Below are positions 1-8,483 of a DNA stretch of 64,000 nt, one piece after another. The stretch comes from Nocardioides conyzicola. Lineage in GTDB: Bacteria > Actinomycetota > Actinomycetes > Propionibacteriales > Nocardioidaceae. The notes beneath the pieces were generated by a model, which was given only the letters and a program-made list of their open reading frames with translations, had not been told where the DNA came from and searched no databases. Each line of letters begins with the position of its first letter. The first letter of the stretch is position 1. Position numbers and translations under genes: made by a program. The stretch covers positions 466,133 through 530,132 of the forward strand of contig NZ_BAABKM010000002.1 in the NCBI RefSeq assembly GCF_039543825.1, given 5' to 3'.

Positions 1-465
1 GGCCGCGACCGGGACCGACACGAACGCGCCGACGCCCGCCTGCAGCGGCACCAGCGAGAGCCGCTTCGGCAGGACGGCCTGCATCAGCTTGAACACCAGG
101 TAGCCGACCGCCACCGTGGTGAGGCCCATCAGCGTGATGTTGGTGCCCAGGGCGGTGATCCCGCCGTCGGCGAAGAAGAGGCACTGGACGAGGAAGACCA
201 CGCTCATGCACAGCACCGCCGTCCACGGACCTACGAGCACGGCCGCGAGCGCCCCGCCCATCAGGTGACCGCTGGTGCCGACCCCCACCGGGAAGTTGAG
301 CATCTGGACCGCGAAGACGAACGCCGCGACGAGCCCCGCCATCGGTGCGGTCTTGTCGTCCAGCTCCTTGCGCGCCCGGACGAGGGCGGTGCCGACGCAG
401 ACGGCGGCGAACGCGCCGGTGGCGGCCGAGGTCGGCGCGTCGAGGAAGCCGTCGGGGACGTGCAT
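1..465 (-). CDS. cbiM: CbiM-type energy-coupling-factor permease (partial, C-terminus off the left edge)
   Basis: Membrane component of an ECF-type cobalt or nickel importer (CbiM/NikM family). The frame is open to the left edge, so 155 N-terminal residues are visible of a family usually 200-350 long. The protein opens with the family hallmark MHVPDGFLD, in which the N-terminal Met-His region binds metal in CbiM/NikM, and has HLMGG near residue 67 and a FFADGG-ALG-N stretch near 98-108. Several hydrophobic segments follow. The start is fixed by the hallmark N-terminus and by an AGGAG ribosome site a few bases upstream. Whether the metal is Co or Ni cannot be told from this fragment. A Nur-like dyad lies 71 bases upstream. 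Confidence 0.9.
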   Translation of the reverse strand, partial: MHVPDGFLDAPTSAATGAFAAVCVGTALVRARKELDDKTAPMAGLVAAFVFAVQMLNFPVGVGTSGHLMGGALAAVLVGPWTAVLCMSVVFLVQCLFFADGGITALGTNITLMGLTTVAVGYLVFKLMQAVLPKRLSLVPLQAGVGAFVSVPVAA

Positions 466-535
466 GCGCTCTCCTGTCGGCGTGCCGGGGTCGGGCGATA
501 GGTTGGGCGTGCCCGAGACTGCTCAGCCTACGTTA

Positions 536-552
536 TTGCACATTGTTTGCGA
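536..552. promoter_or_regulatory. Candidate Nur-like operator between cbiM and bcp
   Basis: TTGCAC, then 5 bases, then TTGCGA. This matches 10 of 12 positions of the Streptomyces nickel-responsive Nur consensus TTGCAA-N5-TTGCAA. It sits in the 103-bp divergent gap between a metal-uptake permease and a peroxiredoxin. The spacing and symmetry are seen directly. Nur control is inferred, and a Fur-family relative is equally possible. Confidence 0.4.
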
Positions 553-568
553 CAAGGAGTCCACCCCT

Positions 569-1060
569 GTGAGCCAGCGCCTCTCCCCCGGTGACACCGC
601 TCCCGAGTTCACGCTCACCAACGACGCCGGCGAGGAGGTGGGTCTCAGCGACTTCCTCGGTCGCAAGGTGATCGTGTACTTCTACCCCGCCGCGATGACG
701 CCCGGCTGCACCAAGCAGGCCTGCGACTTCACCGACTCCCTCGACTCGCTGCAGGCCGCGGGCTACGAGGTCGTCGGCATCTCCCCCGACAAGCCGGCCA
801 AGCTGGCGAAGTTCCGCGAGCGCGACGGCCTCACCATCACGCTGCTCTCGGACCCGGACAAGATGGTCCTCACCGAGTACGGCGCGTTCGGCGAGAAGAA
901 GCTCTACGGCAAGGTCGTCGAGGGCGTCATCCGCTCCACGGTGGTCGTCGACGAGGACGGCAAGGTCTTCCTGGCGCAGTACAACGTCAAGGCCACCGGC
1001 CACGTCGCCAAGCTGCGGCGCGACCTCGAGCTCAACAACGCGGACGAGGAGCCGCGCTGA
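569..1060 (+). CDS. bcp: Thioredoxin-dependent peroxiredoxin, BCP type
   Basis: Thiol peroxidase reducing H2O2 and organic hydroperoxides in the cytosol. The protein has 163 residues, the usual length for BCP. The active-site signature P40-AAM-T44-P-G-C47 is present with the peroxidatic Cys at 47. A second Cys at 52 gives the CxxxxC arrangement of atypical two-cysteine BCP enzymes. The GTG start at 569 is chosen because AAGGAG lies 9 bases upstream and the thioredoxin-fold sequence begins directly after it; an upstream in-frame extension has no family similarity. It is divergent from cbiM. Confidence 0.93.
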   Translation: MSQRLSPGDTAPEFTLTNDAGEEVGLSDFLGRKVIVYFYPAAMTPGCTKQACDFTDSLDSLQAAGYEVVGISPDKPAKLAKFRERDGLTITLLSDPDKMVLTEYGAFGEKKLYGKVVEGVIRSTVVVDEDGKVFLAQYNVKATGHVAKLRRDLELNNADEEPR

Positions 1061-1092
1061 GCGGAGTTCGCGGTCTGAGAGACTGCCGTCGC

Positions 1093-1168
1093 GCGCCCGT
1101 AGCCCAACGGCAGAGGCACCACGTTTAGGTCGTGGCCAGTGAGAGTTCGAATCTCTCCGGGCGCACCA
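1093..1168 (+). tRNA. tRNA with UAG anticodon (nominally Leu, CUA codon), CCA encoded
   Basis: A complete cloverleaf of 76 bases. The acceptor stem GCGCCCG pairs with CGGGCGC, discriminator A and CCA are encoded. The D-stem has 3 pairs. The anticodon stem CCACG/CGTGG closes a 7-base loop TTTAGGT with TAG at positions 34-36. The variable loop is only 5 bases (CCAGT). The T-stem GAGAG/CTCTC encloses TTCGAAT. The anticodon assigns it to Leu, but bacterial Leu tRNAs normally have a long variable arm, which this one lacks. The amino acid is therefore less certain than the tRNA call. Confidence 0.9.
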
Positions 1169-1217
1169 CATCGGCCAACCCGCCCCGAGATGTGACGGCG
1201 GTCACTAGAGTCCGCGC

Positions 1218-2087
1218 ATGGACTCCGCCCTCACCACGGTCGCGCTGCCCCTGGCGCTCGGCATCATCATGTTCGGTCTCGGGCTCTCGCTCACCCCGGA
1301 CGACTTCCGGCGGGTGGCCTCCGCGCCCCGCGCGGTGGCGGTCGCGCTGGGCTGCCAGCTCATCCTGCTGCCGGTGGTCTGCTTCGGCCTGGTGAAGCTG
1401 CTCGACCTGTCGCCGCTGCTGGCCGTCGGCATGATGCTGCTCGCGGCGTCGCCGGGCGGCACCAGCGCCAACCTGTTCAGCCACCTCTTCCGCGGCGACG
1501 TGGCGCTCAACGTCACCCTGACCGCGATCAACTCGATCGTCTCGATCATCTCGCTGCCGCTCATCACCAACTTCGCGATCAACCACTACGACCTGGGCGA
1601 CACGGTCTCCCTGCAGTTCGGCAAGGTCGTGGAGGTGTTCGCGATCGTCCTGGTGCCGGTGCTGCTCGGCATGCTGGTGCGCGCGAAGGCGGCCGCGTTC
1701 GCGGCGCGGATGGACAGGCCGGTCCGGATCGGGTCCGCGGTGATCCTGGCCGTCCTGGTCCTCGGCATCCTGGTCGACCAGCGGGAGGACGCGGCCGGCT
1801 ACCTCGCCGACGTCGGCCTGGCCGCCGGCCTCTTCTGCGCGATCTCGCTCGTGACCGGGTACGTCGTGCCGCGCGCCGCCGGCGTACGCGAGTCCCAGGC
1901 GGTGGCCTCGTCGATGGAGATCGGCGTCCACAACGCGACCCTGGCGATCTACGTCGCCGTCGAGGTCCTCGACAGCACCGAGATCTCGATCCCGGCCGCG
2001 GTCTACTCGATCTTCATGTTCGCGCTTGCGACGCTGTGGGGCTTCGTGCTCACCAAGCGGCTGGCCCGGACGCCCCAGCCGGTCTGA
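1218..2087 (+). CDS. Bile acid:sodium symporter family (BASS) transporter
   Basis: Integral membrane secondary transporter of 289 residues with about nine or ten hydrophobic segments along its whole length. The family pattern is visible: an N-terminal helix followed by LGLSLTPDDFRRV, then the sodium-site-like stretch ASPGGTSANLFSHLF near 75-90 and later SMEIGVHNATLAI near 230-242, both typical of BASS proteins. These proteins co-transport Na+ with organic anions; in bacteria the substrate is often unknown, and nothing here specifies it. It stands alone, 49 bases after the tRNA, and ends 6 bases from the convergent acyltransferase. Confidence 0.85.
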   Translation: MDSALTTVALPLALGIIMFGLGLSLTPDDFRRVASAPRAVAVALGCQLILLPVVCFGLVKLLDLSPLLAVGMMLLAASPGGTSANLFSHLFRGDVALNVTLTAINSIVSIISLPLITNFAINHYDLGDTVSLQFGKVVEVFAIVLVPVLLGMLVRAKAAAFAARMDRPVRIGSAVILAVLVLGILVDQREDAAGYLADVGLAAGLFCAISLVTGYVVPRAAGVRESQAVASSMEIGVHNATLAIYVAVEVLDSTEISIPAAVYSIFMFALATLWGFVLTKRLARTPQPV

Positions 2088-2093
2088 CGGGCC

Positions 2094-2672
2094 CTACCGG
2101 TCTTCCTCGCGCAGGCGGGGCTCGGTCGTGCCCTCGGGCTTGATGCCGGTCTTGTCGGCGAAGAAAGCACGGATCCGGTCCATGTCGGCGGAGACGTCGC
2201 CGGTCACCGGGAAGGTCGGACCCCAGCCGACCGTGCGCGAGGGTGCGTCGAGGAACGCGAGCGTGATCGGCAGCCCGGTCTGCTGGGAGATCCGGTAGAA
2301 GCCGGACTTCCAGTAGTCGCTCTTGCTCCGGGTGCCCTCGGCGGCGATGCCGAGCAGGAACGTCTCGTCGGTCTCGGCGTCGGCCAGCAGGGCCTTGATC
2401 GTGGCACCCGGGTTGGCCCGGTCGAGCTCGACGGCTCCGCTGGCCCGCATGATCGGCGCGAGCGGTCCCTTGAAGAACGAGTCCTTGACCAGCAGCCGGA
2501 TCTGCACGTCGTTGTCCCACGCCAGCAGCATCGTGAGCACCCAGTCCCAGTTGGACGTGTGCGGGGCGCCGACCAGGATGCCCTTGCGCGGCACCTCGCC
2601 GACGGTCTTCCAGCGAGACAGCTTCAGCAGCAGGCGCGCCAGGTTGCGGCGGACGAAGAAGTGCCGCTTCAT
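2094..2672 (-). CDS. PlsC-like 1-acylglycerol-phosphate acyltransferase family protein
   Basis: Small glycerolipid acyltransferase fold, 192 residues. The catalytic HX4D box is H38-TSNW-D43, and the second block is E112-G-T-R115, which binds the acceptor phosphate in the family. It probably acylates a lysophospholipid or related alcohol at the membrane face; the acceptor is not known. The start at 2672 is chosen over one 15 codons upstream because it forms an ATGA overlap with the end of rdgB, making it the third gene of a coupled rph-rdgB-acyltransferase run. Confidence 0.82.
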   Translation of the reverse strand: MKRHFFVRRNLARLLLKLSRWKTVGEVPRKGILVGAPHTSNWDWVLTMLLAWDNDVQIRLLVKDSFFKGPLAPIMRASGAVELDRANPGATIKALLADAETDETFLLGIAAEGTRSKSDYWKSGFYRISQQTGLPITLAFLDAPSRTVGWGPTFPVTGDVSADMDRIRAFFADKTGIKPEGTTEPRLREEDR

Positions 2673-3268
2673 CGCAGGATCCGGGCGACGATCGGGGACA
2701 TCCGCCGCAGCGCCCACCCCCGGTGCGAGATCGCGTCCTTGTCCTCGATGCTGAGCTCCGCGGTCGTGAGGCCCGGACGGGCCTCGGCCTCGAAGAGCAC
2801 GTCGTACCCGAACCCCCCGTTCCCGCGGACCTCGCGGACGACCCGGCCGGGCATGGTGCCGCTGGTCAGCTCCTCGCCGCCCGGGTGGCAGAACGCGACG
2901 GCACAGTGGAAGTGGGCCGTACGCCGCTCGTCGGGCACGTCCTCGAGCTGGGCCAGCAGCAGCTGGTTGTTGCGGGCGTCGTCCTTGGGCGGGCCGGACC
3001 AGCGCGCGGACAGCACGCCGGGCATCCCGTTGAGCGCGTCCACGCAGAGCCCGCTGTCGTCGGCCAGCGACGGGAGCCCGGTCGCGAGCACGCCGGCCCG
3101 CGCCTTGAGCAGCGCGTTGCCCTCGAACGTCGACTGGTCCTCGACCGGCTCGTCGTAGCCGTCGACCTGGTCGATGCCGAGGACCTCGACGTCGGGGAGG
3201 TGCTCGCGGAGGATCCGCTCCATCTCCGCGATCTTCTTGAGGTTGCGCGAGGCGAGGAAGACCCTCAT
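2669..3268 (-). CDS. rdgB: XTP/dITP (non-canonical purine NTP) diphosphatase
   Basis: House-cleaning nucleotide pyrophosphatase (RdgB/HAM1 family) that hydrolyses dITP, XTP and related triphosphates to monophosphate plus PPi, keeping deaminated purines out of nucleic acids. The 199 residues show the family landmarks: [10 protein letters not shown] at the N-terminus (the S/T-x-N-xx-K substrate loop), [11 protein letters not shown] near 47-57 and [11 protein letters not shown] near 69-79 with the metal-binding acids. It overlaps rph by four bases upstream and the acyltransferase by four downstream, so the three are very likely co-translated. rph-rdgB adjacency is common in actinobacteria. Confidence 0.95.
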   Translation of the reverse strand: MRVFLASRNLKKIAEMERILREHLPDVEVLGIDQVDGYDEPVEDQSTFEGNALLKARAGVLATGLPSLADDSGLCVDALNGMPGVLSARWSGPPKDDARNNQLLLAQLEDVPDERRTAHFHCAVAFCHPGGEELTSGTMPGRVVREVRGNGGFGYDVLFEAEARPGLTTAELSIEDKDAISHRGWALRRMSPIVARILR

Positions 3269-3987
3269 CGGGCCAGCGCCTCCTGCTGGAGCCGGGAGAG
3301 GTCGACGCAGCCCTTCTCGGCCAGCGCCAGCAGCGCGTCGAGCTCGGCGCGGTCGAACGCGGCCCCCTCGGCGGTGCCCTGCACCTCGACGAACTTGCCC
3401 TCGCCGGTCATCACGACGTTCATGTCGGTCTCGGCGCGGACGTCCTCGACGTACGGCAGGTCGAGGCGCGGGACGCCGTCGATGATGCCGACGCTGATCG
3501 CCGCGACGCTCCCCGTCAGCGGCTCGCCCGTGAGCGCACCGGTCGAGCGCAGGTGCGCGACCGCGTCGGCCAGGGCGACGTACGCCCCGGTGATGGCCGC
3601 CGTGCGGGTGCCGCCGTCGGCCTGGAGAACGTCGCAGTCGAGCTGGATGGTGTTCTCACCGAGCGCCTCGTAGTCGATGACGGCGCGCAGCGAGCGACCG
3701 ATCAGCCGGCTGATCTCGTGCGTGCGCCCGCCGATCCGGCCCTTGACCGACTCGCGGTCCGAGCGGGTGTTGGTCGAGGCGGGCAGCATCGCGTACTCCG
3801 CCGTCACCCAGCCCAGGCCCGAGCCCTTGCGCCACCGCGGCACGCCGGGCGACGCCGAGGCGGCACACAGCACCTTGGTCTTGCCGAACTCGATCAGGAC
3901 CGAGCCCGCCGCGTGGTCGAGCCAGTTGCGGGTGATCGTCACCGGTCGCAGCTCGTCGTCAGCCCGGCCGTCTTCGCGTGCACTCAT
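3265..3987 (-). CDS. rph: Ribonuclease PH (tRNA 3'-end phosphorolytic exonuclease)
   Basis: Phosphate-dependent 3'-5' exoribonuclease that trims tRNA precursors. It has 240 residues, full length for the family. The N-terminal [16 protein letters not shown] segment, the phosphate-site region around [24 protein letters not shown], and [16 protein letters not shown] are all characteristic. It is first in the rph-rdgB-acyltransferase run. In Mycobacterium tuberculosis the same pair (rphA-Rv1341) follows the Rv1339 phosphodiesterase gene; a homologue of that gene lies 6 kb away here, so the neighbourhood has been opened up. Confidence 0.96.
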   Translation of the reverse strand: MSAREDGRADDELRPVTITRNWLDHAAGSVLIEFGKTKVLCAASASPGVPRWRKGSGLGWVTAEYAMLPASTNTRSDRESVKGRIGGRTHEISRLIGRSLRAVIDYEALGENTIQLDCDVLQADGGTRTAAITGAYVALADAVAHLRSTGALTGEPLTGSVAAISVGIIDGVPRLDLPYVEDVRAETDMNVVMTGEGKFVEVQGTAEGAAFDRAELDALLALAEKGCVDLSRLQQEALAR

Positions 3988-4006
3988 GCACCGACCCTAG
4001 TGCGCG

Positions 4007-4807
4007 CTACTTGACCTCGGCGCGGAGGATCCGCCAGACGCCGATCACGAGGGGCACCACCAGCCAGATGAAGCCGGAGACCACGAGGTGGGCCCACTGG
4101 TCGCCGGTCAGCGGCCAGTCGTAGAGCTCGTTCTGGGCCGACAGGAAGTCGATCCACGGCGCCAGGCGGTCGAACCATCCCATCAGGGCGGCACCGATCC
4201 CGATCAGGATCGGCAGCACCCACTTGTAGATGAAGAAGACGACGATCGCGCCGGCCGTGTTGAGCAGCAGCGCGGCCAGGGCGAAGCCGCCGAGCATGGC
4301 GAAGGTCTGGTTGACGATGAACGCGAAGAAGCCCGCCCACCCGAAGGTCCAGTCGGCCTGGCCCTGGATCGCGCCGTACAGCAGGTTGCACACCAGGCCG
4401 AGCACGATCGCCACCACGACGGTGCCCAGCGTCAGCAGCACCCCGACGACCGCCTTGGCGGCGATCACCCTCGGCCGCCGCGGCTCCAGCGCGAAGGTCA
4501 CCATCGCCGTGCGCTGGCCCCACTCGCTGGTGACCAGCATGATCCCGAGCACCGGCAGCAGGAACGACGTCATGAACGCCGCCGCCCCGATGAAGTCGCC
4601 GAACTGGATCGACTCGTCGTTGACCGTCGTGACGATCAGGACGATGACCTCGGTCGCCAGCACGATCAGCGCGATCACCATCAGCAGCCAGAAGCTGGCC
4701 CGGGTGTCGTAGGACTTGCGCAGCTCCACCCGGACGAGCCGGTGGAAGGGCGTGGGCTGGGTGGTGGAGATGTCCAGCGCGTGCCCGAGGGGCGCCGTGG
4801 TGCTCAC
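4007..4807 (-). CDS. ABC-2 type transporter permease (distal of a tandem pair)
   Basis: Integral membrane subunit of an ABC-2 exporter, 266 residues with six predicted hydrophobic segments. It begins with a soluble tail ending LVRVELRKSYDTRASFWL, the usual start of this permease class. It is clearly paralogous to the next gene upstream: both share GHALDIS, TSEW-QRTAMVTF-LEPRRP-VIAAK and a C-terminal ILRAEVK. The GTG start lies one base after the end of that gene. With the upstream permease and ATPase it forms a three-gene exporter operon. The substrate is unknown; antimicrobial peptide or lipid export is common for the class. Confidence 0.85.
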   Translation of the reverse strand: MSTTAPLGHALDISTTQPTPFHRLVRVELRKSYDTRASFWLLMVIALIVLATEVIVLIVTTVNDESIQFGDFIGAAAFMTSFLLPVLGIMLVTSEWGQRTAMVTFALEPRRPRVIAAKAVVGVLLTLGTVVVAIVLGLVCNLLYGAIQGQADWTFGWAGFFAFIVNQTFAMLGGFALAALLLNTAGAIVVFFIYKWVLPILIGIGAALMGWFDRLAPWIDFLSAQNELYDWPLTGDQWAHLVVSGFIWLVVPLVIGVWRILRAEVK

Positions 4808-4808
4808 T

Positions 4809-5618
4809 CTATTTCACCTCCGCGCGCAGGACCCGCGAGACGCCGATGGTCAAGGGGACGACGAGCCAGATGAGGCCCGAGACCGCGAAGTGCGTCCACT
4901 CGGACCCGGACATCCCGGTGCCGTCGAAGAGGCCGGTCTGGGCGTCGTTGAAGTCGATCCACGGCCGGATGTCCTCGAACCAGCCGATCAGCGCAGCGCC
5001 GAGACCGAAGATCGTCGGGATGACGAACGAGTAGACCATGTAGAGCACGATCGCGGCCGGCGAGTTGAGCAGCAGCGCCGCGAAGGCGAAGCCGGTCAGC
5101 ATGCCGATCACCTGCAGGAGCACGAAGTACGCCGTCTGCTGGACGCTCTGGTCCCAGACGACCGTGTCGCCGGAGAGGGCGCCGTACAGGGCGTTGCAGA
5201 TCGCCGCGAGCACCAGCGCGATGACGACGGCCACGACCGCCAGCGCGATGCCGACGACGAACTTGGCGGCGATCACGTGCGGACGGCGGGGCTCGAGCGA
5301 GAACGTGACCATCGCCGTGCGCTGGCTCCACTCGCTGGTCAGCAGCAGGATGCCGATGACCGGGAGCAGGAGCCCGATGGAGAAGTTCGTGGAGGTCAGG
5401 AAGTCGTTGTAGGAGACCTGGAGGTCCTGGGCGACCACGACCGCCAGCTGGATCGCCATCACGAGCCCGGTGAGGATCGCCGTCGAGATCAGCAGCCACA
5501 GCCCGGCCCGGGTGTCCCAGGTCTTGCGCAGCTCGACGAGCACGAGTCGGCCGAAGGGCGTCGGGGAGGTCGAGGAGATGTCGAGCGCGTGGCCGAGCCC
5601 GGGGGCGGTGGCACTCAT
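4809..5618 (-). CDS. ABC-2 type transporter permease (proximal of a tandem pair)
   Basis: The second ABC-2 permease, 269 residues and six hydrophobic segments, with the same start (GHALDIS then LVLVELRKTWDTRAG) and the same TSEWSQRTAMVTF and LRAEVK blocks as the downstream copy. The pair probably forms a heterodimer on the shared ATPase and arose by tandem duplication. Its start overlaps the end of the ATPase gene (ATGA). Confidence 0.85.
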   Translation of the reverse strand: MSATAPGLGHALDISSTSPTPFGRLVLVELRKTWDTRAGLWLLISTAILTGLVMAIQLAVVVAQDLQVSYNDFLTSTNFSIGLLLPVIGILLLTSEWSQRTAMVTFSLEPRRPHVIAAKFVVGIALAVVAVVIALVLAAICNALYGALSGDTVVWDQSVQQTAYFVLLQVIGMLTGFAFAALLLNSPAAIVLYMVYSFVIPTIFGLGAALIGWFEDIRPWIDFNDAQTGLFDGTGMSGSEWTHFAVSGLIWLVVPLTIGVSRVLRAEVK

Positions 5619-6517
5619 GACAGTCCCTCCCGCTGCGTGTCGGAGGTGAGCGCGAGGAACAGGTCCTCGAGCCCGCCGTCCGCGGCTCGCAGGTCGGTCA
5701 GCACGATCGCCCTCTCCGCGGCGGTGCGGCCCACCTCGACCGGCTCCGTCTCCACGCGCAGACCGTCGCCCGCGCAGGCGACCACGAAGCCCTTGGCCGT
5801 CAGCGCCTCGCCGAGCGCGTGGTTGTCGAGCGCGGTGACGAACGTCGAGCCCGATCCGGCAGCGCCGGCCAGCAGCGACTTCTTGTCGCCCTGCGCGACG
5901 ATCTTGCCGTGGCCGATGAGGATCATCTCGTCGGCGATCAGCTCGACCTCGTTGAGCAGGTGGCTGGACAGCAGGACCGTGCCGCCGCGCTCTGCGTACC
6001 CCCGGAGGAGGCCGCGCATCCAGCGGATGCCGGCGGGGTCGAGGCCGTTGGCCGGCTCGTCGAGGATCAGCACGGACGGGTCACCGAGGAGCGCGTGGGC
6101 GATGCCGAGGCGCTGCTTCATGCCGAGCGAGTAGTTGCGGAGCCGGCGCTTGGCCTCGCCCGGGGTGAGCGAGACGAGCTCGAGCATCTCGTCGACCCGG
6201 GAGCGCTCGAGTCCCATGGTCCGGGCCCCGAGCTCGAGGATCTCGCGGCCGGTGCGGCCGGCGTGCTGGGCGGAGGCGTCGAGCAGGACGCCGACGTGCC
6301 GGCCCGGGTTGGGGATGTCCTGGTAGAGGTGACCGCCGATGGTCACCCGCCCGGAGGTCGGCGACGTGAGCCCGACCATGATGCGCATCGTGGTCGTCTT
6401 GCCGGCGCCGTTGGGACCGAGGAAGCCGGTCACCCTGCCCGGCTGGCAGACGAAGCTGACGTTGTCCACGGCGGTGAAGCTGCCGTACTTCCGAGTGAGT
6501 CCTTCGACCGTGATCAT
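5615..6517 (-). CDS. ABC transporter ATP-binding protein (BcrA/DrrA-like)
   Basis: Nucleotide-binding subunit of the exporter, 300 residues. Walker A is GPNGAGKTT near 34-42. The signature loop is the BcrA-type SLGMKQRLGIA rather than LSGGQ. Walker B is LILDEPANGLDP and the H-loop is SSHLL. A C-terminal ~80-residue extension is usual in drug and peptide exporters of this class. The start at 6517 is chosen because the ATPase fold starts there (MITVEGLTRKYG); the 13 codons upstream are not family-like. The divergently placed two-component system 128 bases away is a plausible regulator. Confidence 0.9.
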   Translation of the reverse strand: MITVEGLTRKYGSFTAVDNVSFVCQPGRVTGFLGPNGAGKTTTMRIMVGLTSPTSGRVTIGGHLYQDIPNPGRHVGVLLDASAQHAGRTGREILELGARTMGLERSRVDEMLELVSLTPGEAKRRLRNYSLGMKQRLGIAHALLGDPSVLILDEPANGLDPAGIRWMRGLLRGYAERGGTVLLSSHLLNEVELIADEMILIGHGKIVAQGDKKSLLAGAAGSGSTFVTALDNHALGEALTAKGFVVACAGDGLRVETEPVEVGRTAAERAIVLTDLRAADGGLEDLFLALTSDTQREGLS

Positions 6518-6645
6518 GCGCCCAGCCTGCCCTACCGCGCCGACCGTGACATCCACCGTCAGGCGCGAGTCGCCACAACCAAAGTAGGGGGCCCCGGGGA
6601 CCGAGGTCCGGTCCAGGAGGCGCGTGGGCCGCCTAGCCTTGCGGC

Positions 6646-7803
6646 GTGGACCGACCCGCCCCCGAGGAGTACCAGCCGCCGCTGCGGTGGTGGAGCCACG
6701 CCTGGCGGGTGGCGGTCATGCTGGTCATCAGCGCGATCGGCTGGGTCCCTGTCGCCGAGAGGCAGTCGGACGACCACCCCTACCTCTTCGTCGCCGACAT
6801 CCTCATCGGGCTGGCCGGGTACGTCGCCGTCTTCTACCGCCGCCGCTGGCCGGTGCCGATCGCGCTGGCCCTCACCCTGGCGAGCGCGGTCTCCGGCTGC
6901 GTCGCGGGTCCGGCCGTCCTCGCGGTCACGTCCCTGGCGACGCGGCGTCGCTGGCGCGAGCTGGCCGTCATCGGCTCGGTCTCCTTCGCCGCGGCCCAGC
7001 TCTTCACGACGATGAACCCCACCAACAACGGCGAGCCCGCCTGGGTCACCGTTCTCGTGAACGCGATCTTCACGGCTGCGATCCTCGCCTGGGGCATGTA
7101 CATCGGCTCCCGGCGTGAGCTGATCTGGACGCTGCGCCACCGGGCGGAACGCGCCGAGGCCGAGCAGGAGCTGCGGATCGCCCAGGCGCGCAGCACCGAG
7201 CGCGCCCGGATCGCCCGCGAGATGCACGACGTGCTGGCGCACCGGATCTCGCAGGTCTCCATGCACGCCGGGGCGCTGACCTTCCGCGTCGACCTGACCG
7301 CCGACGAGATGCGCGCCAGCGCAGGCGTGATCCAGCAGCAGGCGCACGAGGCGCTGACCGACCTGCGCGGCGTCCTCGGGGTGCTCCGCGACCGCACCGG
7401 CGAGATCGCGAGCGCTCCGCAGCCGACGTACGCCGACCTCGCCGACCTGGTCGACGACGCGACGGCCGCCGGCGCCCGGATCGAGCTCGAGGACCTGGTG
7501 TCCGACCGCTCGGTGCCCGACGCCGTCGGGCGCACCGTCTACCGGATGGTCCAGGAGGGCATCACCAACGCCCGCAAGCACGCCCCGGGCGCGCTGCTGA
7601 CGGTGCGGGTCAGCGGCTCCCCCGAGGAGGGCATCGACCTGCTGCTCCGCAACCCGGTCGGCTTCGGCCCCACCAGCACCCCTGGCGCGGGCCTCGGGCT
7701 GATCGGTCTCACCGAGCGCGCGGAGCTGCGCGGTGGCAGCCTCAGCGCCGGCCGCGACGGATCGACGTTCGTCCTCCACGGCTGGATACCGTGGTCGGCA
7801 TGA
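6646..7803 (+). CDS. Membrane sensor histidine kinase, HisKA_3 (DesK/NarL) type
   Basis: Sensor kinase of 385 residues. The N-terminal ~150 residues hold about five hydrophobic segments with almost no extracellular domain, as in intramembrane-sensing kinases next to ABC exporters. A short coiled coil leads to the HisKA_3 box with phospho-acceptor His194 in ARIAREMHDVLAHR. The HATPase domain has VQEGITNARKHAPG (N-box) and GAGLGLIGL (G-box). The start is GTG. The stop overlaps the response-regulator ATG (ATGA). The system is divergent from the ABC exporter, which it probably controls, possibly in response to cell-envelope stress; that is inference from position. Confidence 0.9.
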   Translation: MDRPAPEEYQPPLRWWSHAWRVAVMLVISAIGWVPVAERQSDDHPYLFVADILIGLAGYVAVFYRRRWPVPIALALTLASAVSGCVAGPAVLAVTSLATRRRWRELAVIGSVSFAAAQLFTTMNPTNNGEPAWVTVLVNAIFTAAILAWGMYIGSRRELIWTLRHRAERAEAEQELRIAQARSTERARIAREMHDVLAHRISQVSMHAGALTFRVDLTADEMRASAGVIQQQAHEALTDLRGVLGVLRDRTGEIASAPQPTYADLADLVDDATAAGARIELEDLVSDRSVPDAVGRTVYRMVQEGITNARKHAPGALLTVRVSGSPEEGIDLLLRNPVGFGPTSTPGAGLGLIGLTERAELRGGSLSAGRDGSTFVLHGWIPWSA

Positions 7804-8480
7804 ACACCCCGCCGACGACCGTGCTCGTCGTCGATGACGACCCACTGGTGCGCTCCGCCCTGCGGCTGATGCTGGGTGGGCAGCCCGAGCTCGAGGTGAT
7901 CGGTGAGGCGGCGGACGGCCAGGAGGCGATGCGGCTGAGCGACCTGCTGCACCCCGACGTGGTCCTGATGGACATCCGGATGCCGCGCCTGGACGGCCTC
8001 GGCGCCACCCGCGAGCTGCACACCCGGCCGCAGCCGCCCCGAGTCATCGTGCTGACCACCTTCGACGCCGACGAGTACGTCGTGGAGGCGTTGGCGGCGG
8101 GAGCCGACGGGTTCCTGCTCAAGGACACCCCACCGGCGCAGATCATCGATGCGATCCGCAAGGTCGTCGACGACGAGCCGATGCTCTCCCCGTCGGTGAC
8201 CCGGACCCTGATCCGGCGGCTGCGTGACGTCCCCGACGGTGCCGAGGACTCGGCCGCCGCCCGCGTCGTCTCGGCCGAGGCCCGGCTGTCGCTGCTCACC
8301 GACCGTGAGCGCGACGTCGCCCTGGCCGTGGGCCGGGGGCTGAGCAACGCCGACATCGCGGCCGACCTCTACCTCTCGGTCCCGACCGTCAAGGCCCACG
8401 TCTCCCGGCTCTTCGACAAGCTGCAGGTGACCAACCGCGTCCAGATCGCGATCTGCGTCCACGACGCTGGTCTCGCGTGA
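7800..8480 (+). CDS. LuxR/NarL-family response regulator
   Basis: Partner regulator of the preceding kinase, 226 residues. The receiver domain (about 5-125) has the acidic cluster DDD, phospho-acceptor Asp58 in VLMDIRMP, TTF at the switch Thr and Lys in FLLKD. A linker leads to a LuxR-type helix-turn-helix at about 160-222 (LTDRERDVALAVGRGLSNADIA, then SVPTVKAHVSRLFDKLQ). The start at 7800 gives the ATGA overlap with the kinase gene; a GTG three codons earlier is also possible. Confidence 0.93.
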   Translation: MNTPPTTVLVVDDDPLVRSALRLMLGGQPELEVIGEAADGQEAMRLSDLLHPDVVLMDIRMPRLDGLGATRELHTRPQPPRVIVLTTFDADEYVVEALAAGADGFLLKDTPPAQIIDAIRKVVDDEPMLSPSVTRTLIRRLRDVPDGAEDSAAARVVSAEARLSLLTDRERDVALAVGRGLSNADIAADLYLSVPTVKAHVSRLFDKLQVTNRVQIAICVHDAGLA

Positions 8481-8483
8481 GGC

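Noticed and set aside
4007..5618. Tandem ABC permeases as something unusual
   Set aside because: Paired permeases on one ATPase are ordinary for ABC-2 exporters.
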